Source: Myxococcota bacterium | GTDB lineage: Bacteria > Myxococcota_A > Polyangia > JAAYKL01 | NCBI GenBank assembly: GCA_030065855.1 | Contig: JASJCT010000075.1 | Coordinates: 1-48,439 of the forward strand | Direction: 5' to 3' | Length of the DNA stretch: 48,439 nucleotides | Shown here: piece by piece, positions 26,838-34,614 of the stretch | Layout: each line of letters opens with the position of its first letter | How positions within the stretch are numbered: position 1 is the stretch's first letter | Program-made: the position numbers and the translations under genes | Notes under the pieces: generated by a model | What the model was told of the DNA's origin: nothing | The model's database searches: none | What the model saw: only the letters and a program-made list of their open reading frames with translations

Positions 26838-26863
26838 ATTTACATTGTTGTTACAATGTAAAT
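26838..26863. promoter_or_regulatory. Perfect operator-like palindrome
   Basis: ATTTACATTGT (26838-26848) and ACAATGTAAAT (26853-26863) form a perfect 11-bp inverted repeat with a 4-bp spacer, about 65 bp upstream of the BrnA-like gene. No T-run follows, so it is not a terminator for the ABC exporter gene ending at 26880. Ribbon-helix-helix antitoxins bind such sites; the link is inferred. Confidence 0.6.
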
Positions 26864-26879
26864 GCACTTTTTTTGCAAC

Positions 26880-28682
26880 TCATGAGGTAAATTGCAGGCG
26901 GTAGAGCTTGGCGTATAGGCCGTCCTTTGCGAGGAGGGTTTCGTGGGTGCCGGTTTCTACGATGCGGCCGGCGCGAAGGACGATGATTTGATCTGCCTCG
27001 CGTACGGTCGAAAGCCGATGGGCGATGACGATGGCGGTTCTGTTGGCGAGGAGGGTTTTCAGGGCGTCCTGGATCAGGGCTTCGGTTTCGCTGTCAATGC
27101 TCGCTGTGGCTTCGTCCAGGATGAGGATTTGCGGATCAAACGCCAGGGCCCGGGCAAAGGCGAGCAGGTTGCGCTCTCCCACTGAAAAGCTCTTGCCCCG
27201 TTCGGTGACGGTTGTCTCGATGCCGTCGGGAAGTGCTTGAATAAACCGATCGGCATGACTGACCCCGATGGCGGCCGCCAGCTGCTCGCTCGGCAAGGGA
27301 TGTTCCCACAGCGCGATGTTCTCTTGCACTGTGCCGGAGAAAAGAAAGACATCCTGTTGAACGATCGTCATGGCACTTCTGAGTTGTTTTCTCGGTATTT
27401 TGCCAATGTCGTGATCCCCCATGGTAATCCTGCCGGACGTGGGTTCGTAGAATCTAATGAGCAGGTTGATCAGGGAGGTCTTCCCAGCACCGGTGGGGCC
27501 GACAATCGCCGTTGTGGTGCCTGGCGGGATCTCAAAGGACACGTCTTTGAGCACCGGCGATGTGTCGTAGGTGAGACCGATGTTTTCGAAGCTAATGGTG
27601 CCGCGGGGGTTGAATGCGGGCTCGGGTAGACCTTCGTCTGGCTCGGGGGGCTCGTCGAGCAGTGCGAAGATCCGCTCTGATGCAGCGGCCGCGTCTTGCA
27701 ACAGATTGTAGTTGTCTGACAGGTCACGGATAGGCCGGAAGAACCGGCCGGTGTACTGGATGAATGCCACGAGGGCCCCAAAGCTGAGCGCGTCGTCGAT
27801 GATCAGGCCGCCACCGGCAAAGAGCAGCGCAGCAATGGTCGAGGACTGGATAAGCTCGACCAGGGGAAAATAGATGGAAAAGGCACGAATCGACCGGTGG
27901 CTGGCGTCCAAGTGGGCCGTATTGACGGTGCCAAATTCGCGCTGATTTTCCTCTTCCTGTCCAAATGATTGAATCACCGCAATGCCGCCCAGGCTTTCCT
28001 GGAGATAGGTGTTCATCCTGGCAACTGCTGTCCGAATGTCCCGAAATGCGACGCGCACGCGCCGTCGAAACCAGATGCTGACCACAACGAGCAGCGGCAA
28101 CGCAGCAAACGCGATCAGGGCGAGCTTGAGGTCCATGAAAACAAGCAGCACCATAATGCCCAAGAGGGACACCACATCTCCCAGAATGCCGATGACCCCC
28201 TGGGTCAGCATCTGGTTGAGCGCTTCCACGTCATTGGTGGCGCGCGTCAGGACGCGCCCGACTGGATGTCGATCGTAAAAAGCAATGGGCAGGCGTTGAA
28301 GATGGATGTAAATCTCGCGGCGCAGCCCCAGCATGGCCCGTTGGCCAATGGTGTTGGTGGTGAGCACCTGGGCGTAGTGCAGGCCGCCGGTGATCGCGAG
28401 CAGGGCAAACCAGATCAAGCAGATCCGAATGAGTCCGGACATATCCTGGTGGGCGATATAGGTATCGATGCCGATGCGGGTGATGAGGGGCCCGGCAAGG
28501 GAGGCGAGGGAAAAGAGGATGAGGAGGAGTGCGCCCAGCAAAACCAGGTGAAGTGATGGCCTGAGATAGGACAGGAGCCTCGCAAATAGGGCGACGTCAA
28601 GAGACGAAAGGTGCGTTGGGCCTGGCGCTTCTGATGTTCGCCACTGCTTATGCCCCATGCCCTTTGAGATCAATCCCTTCAA
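26880..28682 (-). CDS. ABC exporter half-transporter (MdlB/MsbA type), second subunit
   Basis: A 600-residue fusion of a six-helix type IV exporter membrane domain and an ATPase domain. The nucleotide-binding domain shows Walker A GPTGAGKTS, the signature as FSVGERNLLAFARAL (the usual LSGGQ is changed to FSVGE), Walker B QILILDEATASID and the H-loop in IVIAHRLST. The altered signature suggests an asymmetric heterodimer with one degenerate ATP site, formed with the upstream subunit. TTG at 28682 overlaps the upstream stop (TTGA); an ATG at 28658 is the alternative start. Substrate (lipid, peptide or drug) cannot be read. Confidence 0.9.
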   Translation of the reverse strand: MKGLISKGMGHKQWRTSEAPGPTHLSSLDVALFARLLSYLRPSLHLVLLGALLLILFSLASLAGPLITRIGIDTYIAHQDMSGLIRICLIWFALLAITGGLHYAQVLTTNTIGQRAMLGLRREIYIHLQRLPIAFYDRHPVGRVLTRATNDVEALNQMLTQGVIGILGDVVSLLGIMVLLVFMDLKLALIAFAALPLLVVVSIWFRRRVRVAFRDIRTAVARMNTYLQESLGGIAVIQSFGQEEENQREFGTVNTAHLDASHRSIRAFSIYFPLVELIQSSTIAALLFAGGGLIIDDALSFGALVAFIQYTGRFFRPIRDLSDNYNLLQDAAAASERIFALLDEPPEPDEGLPEPAFNPRGTISFENIGLTYDTSPVLKDVSFEIPPGTTTAIVGPTGAGKTSLINLLIRFYEPTSGRITMGDHDIGKIPRKQLRSAMTIVQQDVFLFSGTVQENIALWEHPLPSEQLAAAIGVSHADRFIQALPDGIETTVTERGKSFSVGERNLLAFARALAFDPQILILDEATASIDSETEALIQDALKTLLANRTAIVIAHRLSTVREADQIIVLRAGRIVETGTHETLLAKDGLYAKLYRLQFTS

Positions 28683-30346
28683 AAGCCACCCCGCTCAATT
28701 TCGTCGGCCAAGCGCTGCTTTTCATAGACCCGCGCGTACCATCCGCCCTTGGCCAAGAGCGCCTCATGGGTGCCCACTTCCACAGCCCTCCCCTGATCCA
28801 AAACCAGGATTTGATCCGCATGTCTCACCGCTGAGATGCGATGGGAGGCAATGATGGTCGTTCGGTGCGCGGTATATTTTTTGAGCACAGCGAGGATATC
28901 CCGTTCGGTTTGCGCGTCGACGTTCGACAGGGTATCGTCGAGGAGCAAAATCCTCGGCGACGTGATCAGGGCCCGGGCCAGGCAGAGCCGCTGGCGTTGG
29001 CCTCCGGATAGGGTGATACCGCGCTCTCCAACGAGCGCGGCATACCCATCTTCGAGTGCGGCGATCTCGCGGTCTAAGCACACATTGCGGGCCGCGGTTG
29101 CAATCTCTTCAGGTGAGGCGTCTTTTTTGCCGTATCGGATGTTGTCTTGAATGGACCTGGAGAACACAAGCGCATCCTGGGGCGCATACCCAATGAACGC
29201 GCGAACTGCGCTGAGGTCTATCTCCCGCGCGTCCAGACCACCCACCAGCACGCGCCCGGACGCGGGATCTGAGAAGCGCTCGATGAGGTGAAAAACCGTG
29301 CTCTTCCCAGAGCCAGTGGGACCTACGATGCCAAGGGTCTGTCCAGGGGCGATGTGAAATGAAATATCGCACAGGGCATCCTCCTTGGCGCCTGGATATC
29401 GAAACCCAACCCCCTCGAAAGCCACAGAGGGGGTGGGCGGCGATCCCACCGGACCTGAAACAACGGCCGGAGATGCATTCAAGACCTCGCTCAACCGGGC
29501 TGCTGCACTGGCACCCCGTTGAAACAAGCCCATTAGCCAGCCGATTGATATTACCGGCCAGGTGAGCTCGGTGAGATATGCAGAGAACGCGACCAAAGCG
29601 CCCAGGCTGAGGGTGCCCTGGATAACCTGACCGCCGCCGACCCAAAGGGTCGTTGCCAGGCCGGCGCCGGCCAGAATGCTCGTCACCGCCATGAAACGGC
29701 CTCTGATCCTTGCCACAGCTAGGTTTGCTTCCATATAGGTCGTGCTTAGGCCGACGAATTTCTCAGTGCAGGCCCGCTCCTGCCCGTACGCCCGAACAAC
29801 CCGTACCCCAGCCAGATCCTCCTGTACGCGAGACGAAAGGTCGCCGAATAGGTCCTGGACCCGTCGCAATCGGCGGTGAAGGGCGCGGCCAAAAAAAAAG
29901 GTGAGCACCGAGATCAACGGGTATGGAGTAAACGCGAGCAGGGTGAGGCGCGGGCTGAGGGCGGCCATGGCCCCGAGTGACATGATCAGCATCGTACCCG
30001 TCGACAGGGCATTCATTATCCCCGGGCCGGCCACCATGCGGACCGCATTGAGGTCGTTGGTGAAGTGGGCCATGAGGTTGCCGGTTTGATGTTGATTGAA
30101 AAAACCCATGTCGAGCCCGTGGACGTGGCGAAACAGGTGCTCGCGAATATCGAATTCGACTCTTCTCGCAGTACTTCGGATGAGCCATCGCTTGGCGTAC
30201 ATGAAGAGGGCACCAACAGCGGCAACGCCCAGCATCCCAGCGATATAAGCGACAAGGCGATTTCTATCGGTCGCGTGTGAGATAGCGTCGATGGCCAGCT
30301 TGAGATACCATGGCACAAGCCGTGTGAGCCCAGTGGCGATGAGCAT
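28679..30346 (-). CDS. ABC exporter half-transporter (MdlA/MsbA type), first subunit
   Basis: A 555-residue exporter half with membrane domain and ATPase: Walker A GPTGSGKST, a canonical LSGGQRQRLCLARAL signature, Walker B ILLLDDTLSNVD (Asp in place of the usual catalytic Glu) and H-loop IASHRIS. The partner has the opposite defect, so together they have one good ATP site. The ATG at 30346 is late: the frame stays open for 27 codons upstream to the HDOD stop and encodes the expected family N-terminus (LLPYLARYKRRLLFG), but holds no ATG, GTG or TTG. The true start may be ATC at 30418 or 30421, preceded by AGGGG. It forms an operon with the HDOD gene and the second subunit. Confidence 0.88.
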   Translation of the reverse strand: MLIATGLTRLVPWYLKLAIDAISHATDRNRLVAYIAGMLGVAAVGALFMYAKRWLIRSTARRVEFDIREHLFRHVHGLDMGFFNQHQTGNLMAHFTNDLNAVRMVAGPGIMNALSTGTMLIMSLGAMAALSPRLTLLAFTPYPLISVLTFFFGRALHRRLRRVQDLFGDLSSRVQEDLAGVRVVRAYGQERACTEKFVGLSTTYMEANLAVARIRGRFMAVTSILAGAGLATTLWVGGGQVIQGTLSLGALVAFSAYLTELTWPVISIGWLMGLFQRGASAAARLSEVLNASPAVVSGPVGSPPTPSVAFEGVGFRYPGAKEDALCDISFHIAPGQTLGIVGPTGSGKSTVFHLIERFSDPASGRVLVGGLDAREIDLSAVRAFIGYAPQDALVFSRSIQDNIRYGKKDASPEEIATAARNVCLDREIAALEDGYAALVGERGITLSGGQRQRLCLARALITSPRILLLDDTLSNVDAQTERDILAVLKKYTAHRTTIIASHRISAVRHADQILVLDQGRAVEVGTHEALLAKGGWYARVYEKQRLADEIERGGF

Positions 30347-30427
30347 GGCCCCAAAACCAAAGAGCAGGCGGCGCTTGTATCGGGCCAGGTACGGCAGCAG
30401 TAACTTGAGCGCAGTGATGATCGACCC

Positions 30428-31348
30428 CTAGCCGCCAAACAACGCCAAGGCAGCATTGCGGCAGTCTAACAGGGCGTCCCAGCGGGTCAGGAAATCATCC
30501 GGACTCATCCAGACTTTGTTGCTATCCAGACCGTTGCAGATCTTTTCAACAGAGCCAGTGGCGTCCTCCGGTGCAGCTCGCAACATGGGGTCCAGCTGGT
30601 CGGCGATCCGCAACAGCGCCACCAGGGGACGCACCTCTGGATCCTCATAGGCGCGGGTGGGTTGGTGGTGCCAGGCCACCACCTTTGGTATGGGGGGTGG
30701 CAGCTTCCAACGGAACAGCACGTGTCCGCCGAGCACCGCGTGATCATAGCCCAAAAGGCTTTGCTCTTCTCCGTGGGAGCGATCCGGCGTTGAAGTGTCG
30801 ATCCCCTCAACCACGTAGTCGATTTCTCCGGATTCGATGAGCAGCATTTTTCCTATGTCGTGCATCAGCCCACAAAGGAAAATTCCCTCCCGATGTTCGG
30901 CGGCAAATTCCCTTGCCAGGTACTGCACAATTGCCGCGGTGGCCACACAGTGGTCCCGCACCTGTTTTCCAACACCGCCAGAATCGGGAAACAGGTCCAT
31001 CGTAGCGACCGCTGCGACCACCTCCAGCACCGATCGGCTACCCAGGCGCACGAGCGCGGTTTCGATTGATGAAACCGCCTTTGTACCGGCGAAAAAAGCA
31101 GAGTTCGCCATTCGCAGCACGCCTGCGGCAATGGACGGATCTGCTTTTATCGACTCGGTCACTTGTCCCACGTCGAACTCCTTGTGGGAAAGCAAGGCAA
31201 TGGCCTTTTGGGCCACGACCGGAAATGTCTTTAGGCCGTCTACTTCGGCGAGTTTTACCGCGAGACTCTCCTCGGCCTCGCCAAATGCCGCGTCCCTATC
31301 GACCGGGCTAAACCATAGCTCCTCGACCAACGTGTCAGTTGCTGTCAT
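30428..31348 (-). CDS. HDOD-domain protein
   Basis: A 306-residue cytoplasmic signalling protein. The HDOD domain covers most of it, from VDGLKTFPVVAQKAIALL to about residue 260, and keeps an HDIGK-type motif (LMHDIGKMLLIES). HDOD proteins are HD-superfamily members usually without phosphohydrolase activity, found in bacterial signalling linked to motility and gene regulation; retention of HDxGK here leaves activity possible. The ATG follows GGGGAG. It is the first gene of the unit with the two ABC exporter subunits: the next frame opens directly after its stop codon. Confidence 0.88.
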   Translation of the reverse strand: MTATDTLVEELWFSPVDRDAAFGEAEESLAVKLAEVDGLKTFPVVAQKAIALLSHKEFDVGQVTESIKADPSIAAGVLRMANSAFFAGTKAVSSIETALVRLGSRSVLEVVAAVATMDLFPDSGGVGKQVRDHCVATAAIVQYLAREFAAEHREGIFLCGLMHDIGKMLLIESGEIDYVVEGIDTSTPDRSHGEEQSLLGYDHAVLGGHVLFRWKLPPPIPKVVAWHHQPTRAYEDPEVRPLVALLRIADQLDPMLRAAPEDATGSVEKICNGLDSNKVWMSPDDFLTRWDALLDCRNAALALFGG

Positions 31349-31430
31349 TTGCCGCTCCCCTGTTCCTTATTAATTTATGTATTCTGAATAGGGGTCATGG
31401 CAAGCGAACTGTTATCGAAGCTGGGACGGA

Positions 31431-31455
31431 GTGGCACAGTTCATCAGGTGGCACA
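31431..31455 (+). promoter_or_regulatory. Paired GTGGCACA motifs, possible activator site
   Basis: GTGGCACA occurs at 31431-31438 and again at 31448-31455, 17 bp apart. Neither copy has a GC at the -12 spacing. They lie about 115-140 bp upstream of the sigma-54-like promoter at 31568, the distance typical of enhancer-binding activators. The rest of the 299-bp gap 31349-31647 shows no gene. Confidence 0.35.
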
Positions 31456-31567
31456 CTGTCTACGTCTGTTGCATCGTTTCGTCCATGGATGTAGCAATTT
31501 TCTATCCCCGATGTAACAATTGGCAAAATAATACCCGTGCGGTTGGCATAACGACCATTATGAAATT

Positions 31568-31583
31568 TGGCATAATATGTGCT
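31568..31583 (+). promoter_or_regulatory. Candidate sigma-54 (-24/-12) promoter
   Basis: The site reads TGGCATAATATGTGCT, with GG at 31569-31570, ten bases, and GC at 31581-31582. The predicted start is near 31594, 54 nt before the ATG at 31648. The -12 half (GTGCT) matches that of the site at 5330. Confidence 0.55.
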
Positions 31584-31647
31584 TCTTAGACAGGCCGATC
31601 AGATATTTACAGAAAACTGTAGACCTTGCTTTGAAAGGGAGAATTGA

Positions 31648-33648
31648 ATGATGTGCACCAACAAAACGTCCGACCCCCTCAGGATTCTGGCGACAAAAGT
31701 GGCTTGCCTGTCACTGGTGGCAGTGATTTCAACCGGATGTGACGGCTGGGAGGAATTCATCGAGTGGTGGGAAGAATTCATCGAAGGCGGTGATGAAACA
31801 GACACAGACAGCCAAGGAGATACCGATTCTGACTGGGACACCGGGGCAGATACGGATGCCGACACAGATTCGGACAGTGATGCGGATTCAGACAGTGATG
31901 CGGATTCAGACAGTGATGCGGATTCGGACAGTGATGCGGATGCAGATACGGACACGGACACGGATGCAGATACGGACACGGACACGGATGCAGATACGGA
32001 CACGGATGCAGATTCAGATACGGACGCAGATACGGACGCAGATACGGATACGGATACAGATACAGATACAGATACGGATACGGATCTGCTTGAAGAGGAA
32101 ATCTGCGACAACGGATATGACGATGACGGCGATGAATTAATGGATTGCCAGGATTTGGATTGCTCAGAAGATCCTGCCTGTCCTCAGGGACCAGGGACAT
32201 GTGTGGACCCGCTGACGTTCGAGGGCACTTCCGGAAGTATCGAAGGGTCCACCGAGACTGAAACCAACAATGGATACGGCTGGTGTGGCGGCTATTTCGG
32301 TAAGGACTTGGTCTATCGCTTTGAGCTGGACCAGCCGAGATATGTGGATTTTTCGTATCTAGGGCCATTCAGCGCACTATATCTGAGATCCATCTGTGAT
32401 CAGCAGAACTCCGAGTTGGCCTGTAATCAAGTCATCCCTGTTTCGGGAGATTTAGACATTGATACAGATACAGACACCGACACGGATACAGATACAGATA
32501 CAGACACCGACACGGATATGGATTCAGACATGGATGTTGATACAGACTCAGATATAGATACAGACGCGGAACCAGATGCCGGCATGGTTACAGATGCAGG
32601 GACGGTTACAGATGCAGGGACGGTTACAGATGCAGGGACGGTTACAGATGCAGGGACGGTTACAGATGCTGGTATAGTTACGGACGCTGGCGTGGTTACG
32701 GACGCTGGCGTGGTTAAACACGCTGGCATGGATGCCGACACGGACACGGACACCGACACGGACACCGACACGGACACCGACACGGATCATGAGTTCGATG
32801 AGAGCCGACTGGCACTTCTACTCGAACCCGGTGTTTACTACCTATGGGTGGACAATGAATGGATGCCGGGCAGCTACAGCCTGAGCTATGATTTTCGTCC
32901 GGATCCCTGCGCTACTGCAACCTGTCCTGGCAGCCAAACGTGCCGACCAGATGCATTTTGGACGGGTTATACGTGTGAATGCCCAGAGGGGACGCTGCCT
33001 TATGCGGACGATTGTATCGACAATCCGTGCATTCCCAATCCCTGCACAGAACCGGACAGGAACGACTGTGAGCCTGTACTTCCAAGCGACTACGAATGCC
33101 ACTGTAGCGACGGGTATGAGCTCGATCCGATCACTGGCTACTGCGCTCCAATACCAGGAGAAACCTGTGCCGCGCCATTTTTTCTGGATCCAGGTGTCGG
33201 GTCGATTGAAAGCATCAATATCGGAATGTCGAGCAACTATATGGGAAGTTGTGCAGGTGACGGTGCTGAACAGGTCTATCAATTTGAGATTACCGTCCCA
33301 ATGCAGATGGACGTCCTCATGAGCGGGTACGAAACCGTGCTTTATCTCCGTACCGACTGCGACGATTACGAAAGCGAAATTGCATGCAATGACGAATACT
33401 GGGGCGGTGATACAGATATAGATGCAGATACCGATGCAGATACCGATACTGACACGGATACCGATACGGATACCGATACTGACATCGACATCGACACCGA
33501 CGCGGATACGGATACAGAGTGGGAGGAGGAGGGTTTGGGGGCGAGACTCATTGAAACCCTCGAACCCGGCGTGTACTATTTGTTCGCGGACAGTTACTAC
33601 GACCCAGGTGAGTACACCCTCCAATACGCATTCACACCGCTGCCGTAG
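31648..33648 (+). CDS. Large lipoprotein: two PPC-like domains with acidic inserts, EGF-like middle
   Basis: A 666-residue surface lipoprotein. The signal ends in lipobox ISTGC. An acidic tract (about residues 50-145) is followed by a NGYDDDGDELMDCQD calcium-loop-like motif seen in myxobacterial proteins. Then come two related PPC (pre-peptidase C-terminal)-like domains, each with the pattern GSIE ... YxFEL/I ... LYLRxxCD ... LACN, then LEPGVYYL ... GxYxLxY. They are separated by a Cys-rich EGF-like stretch. In both domains an acidic tract is inserted at the same point, between LACN and LEPGVYYL: about 113 residues in the first, about 38 in the second. The ATG at 31648 follows AAAGGGAG. PPC domains often bind polymers or guide secretion; the role here is unknown. 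Confidence 0.85.
   Translation: MMCTNKTSDPLRILATKVACLSLVAVISTGCDGWEEFIEWWEEFIEGGDETDTDSQGDTDSDWDTGADTDADTDSDSDADSDSDADSDSDADSDSDADADTDTDTDADTDTDTDADTDTDADSDTDADTDADTDTDTDTDTDTDTDLLEEEICDNGYDDDGDELMDCQDLDCSEDPACPQGPGTCVDPLTFEGTSGSIEGSTETETNNGYGWCGGYFGKDLVYRFELDQPRYVDFSYLGPFSALYLRSICDQQNSELACNQVIPVSGDLDIDTDTDTDTDTDTDTDTDTDMDSDMDVDTDSDIDTDAEPDAGMVTDAGTVTDAGTVTDAGTVTDAGTVTDAGIVTDAGVVTDAGVVKHAGMDADTDTDTDTDTDTDTDTDHEFDESRLALLLEPGVYYLWVDNEWMPGSYSLSYDFRPDPCATATCPGSQTCRPDAFWTGYTCECPEGTLPYADDCIDNPCIPNPCTEPDRNDCEPVLPSDYECHCSDGYELDPITGYCAPIPGETCAAPFFLDPGVGSIESINIGMSSNYMGSCAGDGAEQVYQFEITVPMQMDVLMSGYETVLYLRTDCDDYESEIACNDEYWGGDTDIDADTDADTDTDTDTDTDTDTDIDIDTDADTDTEWEEEGLGARLIETLEPGVYYLFADSYYDPGEYTLQYAFTPLP
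31795..32083 (+). repeat. Acidic hexanucleotide-repeat tract 1
   Basis: Encodes alternating Asp with Thr, Ser or Ala near the N-terminus of the lipoprotein. It contains exact 18-bp sub-repeats (GGACAGTGATGCGGATTC and variants near 31870-31940), showing higher-order duplication. Confidence 0.88.
32452..32790 (+). repeat. Acidic tract 2 with 18-bp tandem core
   Basis: Two Asp-Thr arrays flank a distinct 18-bp tandem repeat at about 32580-32700 that encodes repeats of Thr-Val-Thr-Asp-Ala-Gly (four near-identical GGGACGGTTACAGATGCA copies). The whole block interrupts the first PPC-like domain. Confidence 0.88.
33409..33522 (+). repeat. Acidic hexanucleotide-repeat tract 3
   Basis: About 38 codons of alternating Asp with Thr, Ala or Ile, ending in Glu-Trp-Glu-Glu-Glu. 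It interrupts the second PPC-like domain at the position homologous to tract 2. Confidence 0.88.
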
Positions 33649-33696
33649 GCGTCAACTAATGCATTGATGCTCAAGGTCGTGCGTTTGGGGTCTGTT

Positions 33697-34224
33697 ATGA
33701 AAATCAAACTGGGCCAATACATGATACGGGATTGGCAGCGCGACGACGTTCCATCCCTAGCAAAACACGCGAACAATAGCCTCATTGCGATGCATCTTCG
33801 GGACGGCTTTCACCACCCGTATGGACGGGCCGATGCCGAGGCCTTTATCGAGCTGGTGGATAAGCAGGATCCCAAAGTCTTTTTCGCCATCGCTTCCCAG
33901 ACCGAGGCAATTGGTGGTATCGGCTTGGGTCTTGGCATCGATGTCCATCGGTTCACCGCTGAGCTCGGCTATTGGTTGGCAGAACCTTACTGGAACAGGG
34001 GCATTATGACCGAGGCCGTAAAGACAATCGCACAATGGGGCTTTGACCGCCTTGGCCTCAACCGAATCTCAGCCACACCCTATACAACCAACCCGGCATC
34101 GGCACGCGTACTGGAAAAGGCGGGATTTGAGCGCGAGGGCATCTTAAGGGCCAGTGTGGTCAAGGAGGGGCGAATACTGAACCAATGCCTCTACGCGCGT
34201 GTCAGAGAAGATATCGACTGCTAA
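33697..34224 (+). CDS. GNAT acetyltransferase (RimJ/RimL-like)
   Basis: A 175-residue acetyl-CoA-dependent N-acetyltransferase. The start at 33697 has TTGGGG upstream; a TTG at 33664 is less likely. Family features: IRDWQRDDVPSL at the first strand, GGIGLG and LGYWLAEPYWNRGIMTEA for acetyl-CoA binding, and NPASARVLEKAGFEREG near the end. This branch acetylates N-termini of ribosomal proteins or small amines and drugs; the substrate cannot be assigned. The stop overlaps the convergent PIN toxin gene by 4 bases. It stands at the edge of an accessory stretch. Confidence 0.9.
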   Translation: MKIKLGQYMIRDWQRDDVPSLAKHANNSLIAMHLRDGFHHPYGRADAEAFIELVDKQDPKVFFAIASQTEAIGGIGLGLGIDVHRFTAELGYWLAEPYWNRGIMTEAVKTIAQWGFDRLGLNRISATPYTTNPASARVLEKAGFEREGILRASVVKEGRILNQCLYARVREDIDC

Positions 34225-34607
34225 AAAAGCGTGCGGATGGGGTACTGGGAGATCTGTTCGTCCGGGGTGAGCAGGGCAGCGCCGGCTGCAATGGCCTGGC
34301 AGATCAGCATGCGATCAAACGGATCTTTGTGAAGCAACGGCAGTTTGCACAGTTGCAGGGTGGCGATTTCATCCAGGGGCAACGGATCGATGTGGTGGCG
34401 AGATCTCTGCTCTGGGATAAACCGATCCGGCGGCGCTGGGAGGGGTAGCTTGCCAAGGCTGTGTTTAACCGCGATCTCCCAGGTGGAAACCGCACTCAAA
34501 TACACATCGTTATTTTCATCTAGGAACGCGGACCGTGCAGTCTCTGACAGTCGCTGATCGTCGGTGACGATCCAGAGAAACGTACAAGTATCCAGAATCA
34601 GTTTCAT
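34221..34607 (-). CDS. PIN-domain toxin (VapC-like)
   Basis: A 128-residue PIN-fold RNase of the toxin type. The acidic residues that bind the metal are present: D6 (LILDTCTF), the Glu in STWEIAVK, the Asp in KDPFDRMLI and the Asp in LLTPDEQI. The gene starts 7 bp after the stop of the Phd/YefM-like antitoxin, a typical two-gene module. VapC toxins cleave tRNA or rRNA; the target here is unknown. Its stop overlaps the GNAT gene. Confidence 0.9.
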   Translation of the reverse strand: MKLILDTCTFLWIVTDDQRLSETARSAFLDENNDVYLSAVSTWEIAVKHSLGKLPLPAPPDRFIPEQRSRHHIDPLPLDEIATLQLCKLPLLHKDPFDRMLICQAIAAGAALLTPDEQISQYPIRTLF

Positions 34608-34614
34608 CTAGCCT

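Noticed and set aside
26838..26863. Terminator of the ABC exporter operon
   Set aside because: The stem is AT-rich and no T-run follows on the minus strand; the symmetry and position fit an operator better.
31795..32790. CRISPR array from regularly spaced repeats
   Set aside because: The repeats are contiguous 6-bp and 18-bp units in a reading frame, with no unique spacers and no cas genes.
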